Positions 52,367 through 60,377 of a stretch of 64,000 nucleotides of DNA are shown one piece after another. The notes below the pieces were generated by a model. That model did not search any database. It saw only the letters and a list, made by a program, of their open reading frames with translations, and was not told the origin of the DNA. Origin of the DNA: CAWDMN01 sp963803155 (GTDB lineage Bacteria; Acidobacteriota; Terriglobia; Versatilivoradales; Versatilivoraceae); contig CAWDMN010000030.1 in NCBI GenBank assembly GCA_963803155.1, forward strand, positions 4,978 through 68,977, read 5' to 3'. Position numbers and translations under genes: made by a program. Numbering within the stretch: the first letter of the stretch is position 1; every line of letters begins with the position of its first letter.

Positions 52367-53707
52367 ATGCGTAAAATATGCAGAAGAGATTTTATTAAAA
52401 AAACTGGCACTTTTTCGACCCTGGCATTTTTAACTCCTCCATTTTCTTTTTCGGAAAATGATGGTGGAAGCCAGGTGGAGAAATGGCTGAAGGGGATGAA
52501 AGATCCGGTTTACGATCTGGTAAAGGGAAAACCTGACCTGGATCAGATTTTAGGATTGTTTCCTCGCCCTCATGGAGAAGCTGCATTTGATCCGAGTGTA
52601 ATTCAGACGAACATAAAAAAACTGAAAACAATCCCCGCAATCAATACCGGATATCCGTTTCTTGACTTATCCATCAAAACCGGACTTGCACATATCGATG
52701 CTACATTTCAGGGCGACCATCCAAAATATGGAGTGGGGACATATGGCCGGATTGAGCATGATGGATTCCCCCCCATTATTATTGCTGCGGTTGACGCGCT
52801 TTCTTCATGGGGAATGTACAAGCGTGCCGCTGAACTTTTTCATTACTGGTTAACTCATTTTGTAAAAGAAGATGGAACTATTGAATATTACGGACCTTCT
52901 ATAAGTGAGTATGGACAGTTGCTTCACACGGCAATGCTATTAAATGAACGGGCTGGAGGTGCCGGTTGGTGGGACGAAGGGTTCTCTAAACTCAATCGGA
53001 TTGCAGAATACCTATTGCGGCTGCAGTCTTCAGCATCCAAAGAAGACGGGCTGATTTCAGGTGTTCCTGAGGCCGATACCCGCGACCAAATCGGGAAGTA
53101 TTTTCATAACAATGCCTGGGTGGCAAAAGGGCTTGAGCAATGGGCAAATCTATGTGAAAAAACACGATCAAATCCTTCGACCTCAATGGGCTTGATCAGA
53201 AAGGCTGCTCAAAACGTGAAGGAAAATACTCTTTCAGCTATTCGGGAAACCTGGCCTGCCGACCCCAGTAACTGGTGGCTTCCCGCTAGATTAGGAGATA
53301 TTTCAAAGCCGCGTAATTTGACGGATGGAAATGAAGCCAGCTATACAAATTACCGTTACTGGCTTGAGTTATTATCAAGTGGTATTTTGTCTGAGAATAT
53401 GGCAAATCGGTTGGTCAATGCCCGCTTAAACGGAGGAGGCCAGTTTTGCGGCATTACGCGTTTTCTTGATTGGTTCGATGACTGGCCATTGGCTGATTAC
53501 CTTTATGCATTGTGGTCGTTGGGTCGAATAAATGATTTCCTGTTGAGTCTATTTGGTCATATAGCCTTTCATCAATGTGAAAGCCACCTCACGGCTTATG
53601 AACAGTTCAGTTTTCCAGGTGATCCAAAGGGAAGCAAAATAGCTGATTATTGTTTGCCTTGTCAGTTGGTTGCAGCGAGAGCAGGACGATTAATCAATAA
53701 TTCATAA
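52367..53707 (+). CDS. Secreted protein, probably acquired (alpha/alpha-barrel-like)
   Basis: A 446-residue protein with a twin-arginine-like signal (CRRDFIKKTGTFSTLAFL). The body is rich in aromatic residues and helices (HYWLTHFVKEDGTIEYYGPS; WWDEGFSKLNRIAEYLLRLQ; NYRYWLELLSSGIL), which suggests an alpha/alpha-toroid of the kind found in glycosidases and lyases acting on glycans, but I cannot name the family. The gene is visibly more AT-rich than its neighbours, with different codon use. It lies between two 139-bp direct repeats, so horizontal acquisition is likely. No partner genes were acquired with it. Confidence 0.65.
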   Translation: MRKICRRDFIKKTGTFSTLAFLTPPFSFSENDGGSQVEKWLKGMKDPVYDLVKGKPDLDQILGLFPRPHGEAAFDPSVIQTNIKKLKTIPAINTGYPFLDLSIKTGLAHIDATFQGDHPKYGVGTYGRIEHDGFPPIIIAAVDALSSWGMYKRAAELFHYWLTHFVKEDGTIEYYGPSISEYGQLLHTAMLLNERAGGAGWWDEGFSKLNRIAEYLLRLQSSASKEDGLISGVPEADTRDQIGKYFHNNAWVAKGLEQWANLCEKTRSNPSTSMGLIRKAAQNVKENTLSAIRETWPADPSNWWLPARLGDISKPRNLTDGNEASYTNYRYWLELLSSGILSENMANRLVNARLNGGGQFCGITRFLDWFDDWPLADYLYALWSLGRINDFLLSLFGHIAFHQCESHLTAYEQFSFPGDPKGSKIADYCLPCQLVAARAGRLINNS

Positions 53708-53797
53708 AATCAATGAAACGTTTTGCTAATTGGCACTAAAATGGAAAGAAAGCAACAAGGGTTAGGTAGGCAAGGCGATAGCTGTCTGGGCTATTTA

Positions 53798-53818
53798 TCA
53801 GAGCTTGCAATATGCAGA
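53798..53818 (-). repeat. Inverted copy of the REP core
   Basis: TCAGAGCTTGCAATATGCAG is the reverse complement of the core at the ends of the two 139-bp repeats. Together the three copies are one direct pair and one inverted member within 2 kb. Confidence 0.65.
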
Positions 53819-53959
53819 GAAGGTGGGCAATCCCATGGAAGTCTCGTGGCGGCGTATGAAAGCCGGTAGGGATACTGAAAGGCTGATGGCCAAGATGGCC
53901 TGAGTTTTCAACTTCGATGTGTCAGAATTGTGCTCGCGACTCGGCAAGGCCAGAGGGCG

Positions 53960-54098
53960 CTGGCGACTATGAAGTGTCTGCATGAGCAGGCGGGCCTGAG
54001 CCGACAGCAAGTGGCGTAGTGGTTGGGGCACAAGAGCGCTTCGCGCGTTAGCAGGAATATCTCGAATCTGCATATTGCACGCTCTGACCCCTGTTCCC
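53960..54098 (+). repeat. 139-bp direct repeat, right copy
   Basis: Same length and orientation as 52117-52255, with scattered substitutions and an in-frame stop, hence both are old. It ends in CTCTGACCCCTGTTCCC, 60 bases before the stop of the multiheme cytochrome gene. Confidence 0.7.
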
Positions 54099-54157
54099 GA
54101 AAGCCGCTTTTTCAGATCACTTGTTCCCTTTCCCCAAGCGGGATTGAATACCGTCGT

Positions 54158-55387
54158 TTAAGTCCTCTTTTCCAGGGCCCGGATGGCCAGCCATAGACCA
54201 ACGATAGTGATGCCAATGGCGACTAAGGAGAAGACGAGTCCTACCCGGCGAAACTTCCACTCCTTCAAAGCACTCTCCCCCGCCTGATAAGTCTCAAGAG
54301 AAATCGCTACTCCCTCATTTGCCGGCTTGCTGACATAATTGACATTAAAATTATGCACGGCCACTCTGGCCTTAACCAGGGCTTCCCGCCCTTCCCGTTG
54401 GCGCATCAGGGCTTCAGACACCTCCATGCCCGATCGCCGCGCGCGCCCCAGAATTTCATCGGAACGATCGAGGGCTGAATTCAGGCCACGAAGAATTTTT
54501 GCCATTTGGGCTGCCGCTTTTCCACCGTCCGAATTCTCTTCATGGCACTGGGAGCAAACTGCCTTGGCGCCACTGAGCATCTCTTCCGAGGGATTGTGAA
54601 CCGCATGATTACCGTGGCAAACCACGCATCCGCCCAAACCCATCGCCGCAAAGGCAGCGCGATGCGGGCTCTTTTTATAGAGCTCCTCGAAAAGAGAATG
54701 GCAGGTCCCGCACATGGCAGCGACGTTCTCAACTTGAGGGGGCAAGGCGCCGTGGTTGCCGTGGCAGGAAGCGCAACCAGGCGCGGACCGATCTCCACGC
54801 TTCCAGAGGGCTTCCCAATGCACGCTCGTGCGGTATTCTTCAAACTGGTTGGTCGGCAGTTTGTATTTTGCCATGTGGAGTGGATCGGCATGGCAGCGGG
54901 CACAGGTTTCCGGCAACCTCAAAGGGTGCACCGGCGCGCGGGGATCTTTGACCTCTCGAATGTCATGCACGCCGTGACAGTCAACGCAATTGGCAACAGC
55001 CTCATCTCCCGCCGCATTCCTTTTGCCATGCACGCTGATCTGGTACTGTGCAAATTGGTCCACTCTCTGTTGCGGTTTGAATTTATGAATCAGATTTGCG
55101 TCGCTATGACAGCGGGCGCAGAGCTTGGGGACCGCGGTACGGGGAATTTTTCCCAAAAACCCTTTTGAGCGGTTCATGGCGGCAGTTGGATCATCCTGGT
55201 TGGAATCCCCACCATGACAATCCGTGCAGTAAAATCCCCGCTGCTGGTGAATGTCATTGGGAAAATTCGTGGCCGGGGATTTCAGTCTGCCCTCCAGGGA
55301 GCCGTGGCACTCGACACACGAATTCCCCGCAATCGCAACTACAGCCTGCAGCAAGATAGACAGGAACAAGAACGTCCGTAGAATCAT
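54158..55387 (-). CDS. Membrane-anchored nine-heme cytochrome c
   Basis: A 409-residue c-type cytochrome with nine CxxCH heme sites (CVECH, CTDCH, CARCH, CVDCH, CARCH, CASCH, CGTCH, CVVCH, CSQCH). A signal peptide (MILRTFLFLSILLQAVVAIA) and a C-terminal membrane helix (LVFSLVAIGITIVGLWLAI) place the hemes in the periplasm, anchored to the inner membrane. The start at 55387 overlaps the stop of the cytochrome b gene in ATGA, so translation is coupled; a longer frame is not used. It probably takes the place of cytochrome c1 as electron acceptor from the Rieske/cytochrome b pair, and could hand electrons to periplasmic or external acceptors. Confidence 0.9.
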   Translation of the reverse strand: MILRTFLFLSILLQAVVAIAGNSCVECHGSLEGRLKSPATNFPNDIHQQRGFYCTDCHGGDSNQDDPTAAMNRSKGFLGKIPRTAVPKLCARCHSDANLIHKFKPQQRVDQFAQYQISVHGKRNAAGDEAVANCVDCHGVHDIREVKDPRAPVHPLRLPETCARCHADPLHMAKYKLPTNQFEEYRTSVHWEALWKRGDRSAPGCASCHGNHGALPPQVENVAAMCGTCHSLFEELYKKSPHRAAFAAMGLGGCVVCHGNHAVHNPSEEMLSGAKAVCSQCHEENSDGGKAAAQMAKILRGLNSALDRSDEILGRARRSGMEVSEALMRQREGREALVKARVAVHNFNVNYVSKPANEGVAISLETYQAGESALKEWKFRRVGLVFSLVAIGITIVGLWLAIRALEKRT

Positions 55388-56478
55388 CGCAGGTATCCCA
55401 GAAGAGAAAAGGTGACGAGATAAGCCAGCAGGACAATTCCCGCGCCGGCGACAAGATGGGATCGATCTACCCCACGGCGGTCGGTCCCCCAAAATGGCAG
55501 GCAGACCCAAAGAAACGTCAAAAGCCCGAATCCCATGATCCCCAACAATTCACCTTCCAAGAAACCGACATGACTGGGGATTAGTTTCAAAGTGTAGAAC
55601 GGAGCCAGGAAGTACCATTCCGGCCGAATGCCGGCAGGCGCAGAAGCAAACGGGTCGGCCTTCTCTCCAAGTTCCCACGGGAAAAGGGCCGCTAACGAAC
55701 CTAGCACGGCGAGCGCCCCATACCATGCCATCAATTCCCGGAGGAAGAAATTGGGGAAAAAGGGCATCCGCGGAACAGATTTTCCTTCCGCCTGGTTTTT
55801 TTTCTCAATCCACGGAGGGGAACTAATTCCAAATACTTGGACCAATGCCAGATGAATTAGCAAGAGCAGGGTGGCCACTCCTGGCAGAACCGCTACATGA
55901 AAGCCGAAAAAGCGGGTGAGAGTCGCACCGCCAACATCGTCGCCGCCTCGTAAAAACCGGGCAATGTGGGAGCCAACAAGGGGCACACTGGCAGCCATAT
56001 CAGTCCCTACTTTGGTCGCAAAATAGGAAATCGTATTCCAGGGCAATAAATAACCGCTGAATCCAAAAGCCAACGCCAACCCCAAAAGGACAATACCGCT
56101 CAGCCAGGTCAATTCTCGCGGCCTTCGATAGGCCCGCAGGAATACCACGCTGAACATATGAATAAAAGCACTGAGGATCATCAAATTGGCCGACCAGCTG
56201 TGAATGGAGCGCACGAGCCAACCAAATTGAACTCGTGTCATGATGAATTGAACGCTTTCGTAAGCATCGGTTGGAGTGGGACGATAATAGAGCAGCAGCA
56301 AGATCCCCGTCATCACCTGAATGGCAAACAGAAATAATGTGATGCCACCAAAGTAATACCACAAGGTGGCCGAATGGACCGGCACCGTCTTATGGGCGGC
56401 AAAATCCCGGATGGCTCCGAGTGCCAACCGCTCTTCAAACCATCGGATTAGATCCTTCTTGGTTTCCGATATTGACAC
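55384..56478 (-). CDS. Cytochrome b of a bc-type quinol oxidoreductase
   Basis: A 364-residue integral membrane protein with about eight helices, long enough to carry cytochrome b6 and subunit-IV-like parts. Heme ligands are visible as paired histidines in helices B and D (HSWSANLMILSAFIHM, and FFGFHVAVLPG...LLLIHLALV). The quinol-site motif appears as PEWYF (GIRPEWYFLAPFYTLK). It oxidises quinol and passes electrons to the Rieske protein and to low-potential hemes. It starts 16 bases after the Rieske stop and overlaps the multiheme cytochrome gene by four bases. Confidence 0.93.
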   Translation of the reverse strand: MSISETKKDLIRWFEERLALGAIRDFAAHKTVPVHSATLWYYFGGITLFLFAIQVMTGILLLLYYRPTPTDAYESVQFIMTRVQFGWLVRSIHSWSANLMILSAFIHMFSVVFLRAYRRPRELTWLSGIVLLGLALAFGFSGYLLPWNTISYFATKVGTDMAASVPLVGSHIARFLRGGDDVGGATLTRFFGFHVAVLPGVATLLLLIHLALVQVFGISSPPWIEKKNQAEGKSVPRMPFFPNFFLRELMAWYGALAVLGSLAALFPWELGEKADPFASAPAGIRPEWYFLAPFYTLKLIPSHVGFLEGELLGIMGFGLLTFLWVCLPFWGTDRRGVDRSHLVAGAGIVLLAYLVTFSLLGYLR

Positions 56479-56494
56479 GAGAATTTCTCCCCAG

Positions 56495-56926
56495 TCAGGC
56501 GCGGCGGGAGATGACTACCTCCTCGCCACGAAGGCGGACTGTATACTCTTCCAAAGGTTTGGGAGGTGGGCCTGAAACTACTTTTCCGTTCAGGTCATAT
56601 AATCCGTTGTGACAGGCACACCAGATTTGCCGCGTGGAGTCCTGATATTGAACCGTGCAATTCAAATGAGTGCAAACGGCGGAAAAGGCTCGCCAATCGG
56701 TGTCGCTGAGGCAAACCAAAAGGACTGGTCTATTTCCGAATTTCACAATCTTTCCGGAATTCGGCTTCATCTCCCCTGCCCGTCCGGCTATAACCTCATC
56801 AGTGGCCGCTTCAGGGACAACAGGCGGGTTCATGAATTTAAAGGCGGGGTATAAAAACGAGAGAAGAGAGGCGGTAATACCACCGCCTAAAAGCCACTGG
56901 AGCAGATTGCGGCGTCCAAGTGCCAT
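56495..56926 (-). CDS. Rieske iron-sulfur protein
   Basis: A 143-residue protein with a twin-arginine-like N-terminal anchor (LGRRNLLQWLLGGG) and a Rieske domain. Both ligand boxes are intact: CTHLNC and CACHNGLYDLNG. These bind the 2Fe-2S cluster with two Cys and two His. The ATG at 56926 is preceded by AGGAGGG; a short upstream extension is not used. First gene of the Rieske - cytochrome b - nine-heme cytochrome c operon. Confidence 0.93.
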   Translation of the reverse strand: MALGRRNLLQWLLGGGITASLLSFLYPAFKFMNPPVVPEAATDEVIAGRAGEMKPNSGKIVKFGNRPVLLVCLSDTDWRAFSAVCTHLNCTVQYQDSTRQIWCACHNGLYDLNGKVVSGPPPKPLEEYTVRLRGEEVVISRRA

Positions 56927-57427
56927 GTTCCCTCCTTGCCATCGCATTCATAAAACACGAGGTCAACCTGCCGTGCCGCAAAACAATATGCTTTTTAGGC
57001 TGTTGCTTGTGCCATTTCAATATGGGGTGCGAGTTTTCAGGCCTCCTAAAAAAATCGCATGAATGGAGGCGGGGCGCCCTCGCCCCGTCTGAGTCTGCAA
57101 AGCGTGCTGAGAGGGCCTGAGGGCAGGCAGCCTCCATCATCCCATTTTCATTCTCTTGGTGTGTCAGCCACGCTGGCATGCGCAGCCCCTATGAAATCCC
57201 GCAAATCTGGAATTTGATTAAATCTTAACATGGAGGTAAGGGGCCAGCAAACTCCCGTTATGATTTCTTCAAACTAACACCATCCAAGAGCACCATCAGT
57301 TAATGTGGATAGGGGATATACCTTTCCAGGCATGGATGTGACATTTTTTATGCGCTGTCCGGAAAGGACAAATCACAGTAGGCCTGAAAGAGCGAGCTAA
57401 CCGAAATCCAACACCGTGTGAACTTTT
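56927..57427. other. Spacer upstream of the bc operon
   Basis: About 500 bases. 57144-57186 is a fragment of repeat family A (ATTTTCATTCTCTTGG, GTCAGCC, GGCATG, GCAGC). The rest shows no gene; the operon promoter must lie here but no clear consensus was identified. Confidence 0.5.
57144..57186. repeat. Dispersed repeat family A, terminal fragment
   Basis: Matches the distal end of copy 1 (about 799-841) with few differences. Only this end of the repeat is present. Confidence 0.55.
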
Positions 57428-59500
57428 TTAACACAGGGAGTCACGAGTTTCCGCGATATCTTTGATCCTGCACAAAGAGTGATTCCAGAGAACATCATGG
57501 ACAAATCCCGGAAAGAGGCGCCGGAAGACTGTCCAATACAAGCGCCTCAACAATCCCACTCCCCGTGGCATGTTAAAGGCAACATAGATGGAGAGAATAA
57601 AAACACCTTCCCGCTTCTTCTTGATATCGAAAATCAGAACCCCGCCTGAGGCAAATCCATCTTGCACTCTATAGAGGATATACTCTTCCCGTAAAAAATT
57701 CTCCAGCATCAGACTGAAGTCAACAAAATGAAAAGTCGTTTCGTAACGAATGGTTGTGCCAATGGCATTCGGCTGGCCATGACTTCGTCGAATCCGCACC
57801 CAGCGCGGCCGAAAATATTCCATACCTTGCGCGCCAAACTGTTCCAATTGCCTGAGGATTTGTGCTTTCTCCGTCTTGATTTGAATGGAGTACATTCTTT
57901 CAAAATCCATAGCCCCGTTCAATTCACTCAAATTCAGCTCCCGTTTGACTTCTTGCCGCTTGGCTTCCAATTCTTCACGATAGACACCCGTTGGATATCT
58001 GCCGAAATCCGTCCACTTTAATCCGAAGAGGGCTTCAGTGAAATAATTTCTCCCCGTGATCAATATCCCTCCCGCCAATATGGCCCACAAATTGGCGGGA
58101 TGAACCATTGAGAAAAAAATACTTTGATAAGTGTCATCTCCCGCCGCAATTCGCCAAAGCAAATTTTCCAATCGACGTTGCGAACCTGCTTTCATTTTTC
58201 TTTCCGTGAGAACGGCCTGATACAAAATGCGGCTTAAAATGGGATGACTGAATGCCACGCGATTGGTCCAAAAAACGAATCGCCCAAAACGATTGTCCGT
58301 TGTGAACTTTCGAATCGCCGGCCAATAATGATTTCTAAGGCTCCGCTGGTCTAGTCCGTGTTTGAGCATACACTCCACGAGTGCGCTGGCCGTTTGATAT
58401 GCGGACAAAATGCCATCCTTATAGAGACGTGCGACGGCCAAATCGCCAATGACTGCAACCCGGCGCCCGTAAGGGTGGCCGGCGGTTCCAACCGTCATAT
58501 TCGGGCTGCAAAGACAGACAGTCCCGAGTTCGAGATTGCGTGGCAAAAGGCGTTTGATGTGGGGCAATTGCAGGAGCCGCTTGATGATGGAAAGGTAGTC
58601 AGAAGGATGCGCTGCGTCAACACAAGGCCCCAACAAGGAAACGGTGATGAATTCCCCTTTTGAAATAAAAGAGGCGGTCTCAATTTCAAGCTCCGCGGCG
58701 CCATACTGAATGAAATAAACTTCTCCAATGAGATCAGATAAAGTTCCTTTGAGAGGTCGAAGTTCAAAAATCAAGGTTCGGCGAACCAAGGGCGGAGTAA
58801 AACCAGGGATCAAGCCCTCGAGAACTTTAACCAAGGGATGTTTGTCCGCCGTCACTCCAGCGGTTGGATTGACCCCACCGGCAAATACGACAAAATCCGC
58901 CTCCATCAGAAGCTTGGGCTGATCGTTTTCACCGGCAGCTCTCACGTGAACGATCGGGCGACCTACAGTGGAATATGTAACTTGGTATACCTCGCCACTC
59001 AATATTTTGGCGCCTTCGGCAACGGCGCATGACAAAAGATAGGCATCGAAGTTTTCAAACCGGTGCGTCCTCCCCGTTGGACGAGATCCCCGGTGAACCG
59101 AAAACATGCGACGTCCAGGCGGCACTTTTAACTCAATATGTTTCCAGTCCCCCTGAACAATAACCGTCTCGATTTCCCCCGTGACCACTTCCTTGGGGAC
59201 ATCCAGGCCTGAAGCTTTCAAGACATCGGACATCCGGGGAGAAATACCGCCAGCACAAAAATTGCATCCCTCCCGATAGACGCCTGGGCAAGCCGTTTGA
59301 TAAAAGCGCGGTGTTTTTTTCTGTTCGATAATTGATACTTCAATCCGCAGCCTGGCTGACCGGGCGCGACGCAGCATTTCCCGCGTGAAAAAAGCACCCG
59401 ATGGACCTCCGCCAATAACGATAATTTTCGATAAATTATCCAAAGAGATCCGGCATTCCGGTGATAAATTCAGGGGGCACATACTGCACGCTTTCAGCAC
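57428..59500 (-). CDS. FAD-dependent oxidoreductase of the geranylgeranyl-reductase-like type, extended
   Basis: A 690-residue protein. The dinucleotide-binding motif is VIGGGPSGAFFTREM (about residues 27-41), with a second conserved site typical of flavoproteins in VAVIGDLAVARLYKDGILSA. Between them a CNFCAGG segment adds a CxxC near the flavin domain. After residue ~470 a separate domain of about 220 residues follows (EALFGLKWTDFGRYPTGVYR...) that I do not recognise. The start is uncertain: GTG at 59500 or ATG at 59482, neither with a good ribosome binding site, and the N-terminus contains CSMCPLNLSPEC. A strong AAGGAGG plus ATG lies at 59594 but leads to only 11 codons. Its location upstream of the bc operon suggests a quinone- or lipid-related redox role. 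Confidence 0.7.
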   Translation of the reverse strand: MLKACSMCPLNLSPECRISLDNLSKIIVIGGGPSGAFFTREMLRRARSARLRIEVSIIEQKKTPRFYQTACPGVYREGCNFCAGGISPRMSDVLKASGLDVPKEVVTGEIETVIVQGDWKHIELKVPPGRRMFSVHRGSRPTGRTHRFENFDAYLLSCAVAEGAKILSGEVYQVTYSTVGRPIVHVRAAGENDQPKLLMEADFVVFAGGVNPTAGVTADKHPLVKVLEGLIPGFTPPLVRRTLIFELRPLKGTLSDLIGEVYFIQYGAAELEIETASFISKGEFITVSLLGPCVDAAHPSDYLSIIKRLLQLPHIKRLLPRNLELGTVCLCSPNMTVGTAGHPYGRRVAVIGDLAVARLYKDGILSAYQTASALVECMLKHGLDQRSLRNHYWPAIRKFTTDNRFGRFVFWTNRVAFSHPILSRILYQAVLTERKMKAGSQRRLENLLWRIAAGDDTYQSIFFSMVHPANLWAILAGGILITGRNYFTEALFGLKWTDFGRYPTGVYREELEAKRQEVKRELNLSELNGAMDFERMYSIQIKTEKAQILRQLEQFGAQGMEYFRPRWVRIRRSHGQPNAIGTTIRYETTFHFVDFSLMLENFLREEYILYRVQDGFASGGVLIFDIKKKREGVFILSIYVAFNMPRGVGLLRRLYWTVFRRLFPGFVHDVLWNHSLCRIKDIAETRDSLC

Positions 59501-59558
59501 CGCGAAGGATGATTATTTGCCCGGGGCTTCATCGACTTTCATGACCAGATCCACTGAG

Positions 59559-59594
59559 TCAGATATCCGCGGCAATCGCATAAGATGTTTTCAT
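59559..59594 (-). other. 11-codon open frame with ideal ribosome binding site
   Basis: AAGGAGG six bases before ATG 59594 begins MKTSYAIAADI and then a stop. One deleted base would extend it by DSVDLVMKVDEAPGK and then a stop, in the same frame as the FAD gene downstream. It could be a leader peptide, a small independent peptide, or the damaged original N-terminus of the FAD protein. Confidence 0.4.
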
Positions 59595-59742
59595 CTTACC
59601 TCCTTTTTATTTTATTCATAATCTGCCGCTTTTTTTCAGATGGCCGGCCAGCGCTTATGCAGATTCTCACGTGACAGACAGGTTAAAACAGTGACTACCT
59701 TGCCACAGCCTCACCAGTGGTAAGGCGATGCAGCTCCGCCGG

Positions 59743-59845
59743 AAACGTTACATTTGCTCAAACAGAAGAGCCATGGGCAAAGCATTGGGCCAGTCGTATG
59801 TGAAGACATATTTTCCGCCGGAAGCCAAGGCCCCAATGCTGGAGT
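59743..59845 (+). pseudogene. Fragment of an M13 (neprilysin/PepO-like) metallopeptidase
   Basis: The plus-strand frame reads MGKALGQSYVKTYFPPEAKA and continues PMLE. This is the strongly conserved ALGQLYVxKYFPPEAKxRM segment of M13 peptidases. Neither the HExxH motif nor other parts are present, and the similarity ends abruptly after about 25 residues. It is a relic of a gene otherwise lost. Confidence 0.5.
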
Positions 59846-60377
59846 GGGGGGGGAGAGCTCAAGTTCAGCCGCATATTTGCCGGAGAGAAGCGGCGGCAAC
59901 CACGTCGGCTGGAGTGCCTTGTTGAACTAAGCCACAGGGCGGCAGACAATCAGAAGTGCGGGAACAGCTGGTGCATGTGGCGACACGCATTATGTTTGTC
60001 CGGGAGCGGAAGTTGCCCGTTTTTTGCGAGCCACATTGGCTGTCATTCCCTTGGCCAACCGCCGATGGGATGCCACACTCCCTTACAACCCCAACAACTG
60101 GGAGCAGTGGTCGGCCTACACTTAGCGCGACATCCCTTTTTCAATTCGACCTTAGGCTAATTTCTGGCGCTTTTTCAGAGCGCTGGTCTGGAATGTGGGC
60201 ATTCCTCCCGGCGGCGGACCAAGGACCTGCCCGCGACTATTTGATAAATGCCGGCCGCTGAGTTCATGAATAATGCAGGCCAGGACTTTCCAGCGGAATC
60301 AACTATTTTCAATCAAACGGAATTTTTATGAATCGGAATCCCGCACAATTCGATGGAGCTGATCGAAGAGGGCAGCA

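Larger units (their letters stand above)
53708..54157. other. Spacer with repeats and a possible transposase tail
   Basis: It contains the inverted REP core (53798-53818) and the right direct repeat (53960-54098). Between them a frame from about 53770 to 53901 reads GKAIAVWAIYQSLQYAEKVG and ends in a stop; it looks like a protein C-terminus but was not identified. Confidence 0.4.
59501..60377. other. Gene debris between FAD protein and GH94 genes
   Basis: About 880 bases. Contains the 11-codon frame (59559-59594), a 19-base palindrome GCCTCACCAGTGGTAAGGC (59708-59726), an M13 peptidase fragment (59743-59845) and a frame around 60034-60130 that reads ANRRWDATLPYNPNNWEQWS and then stops. The last was not identified. 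Confidence 0.45.
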
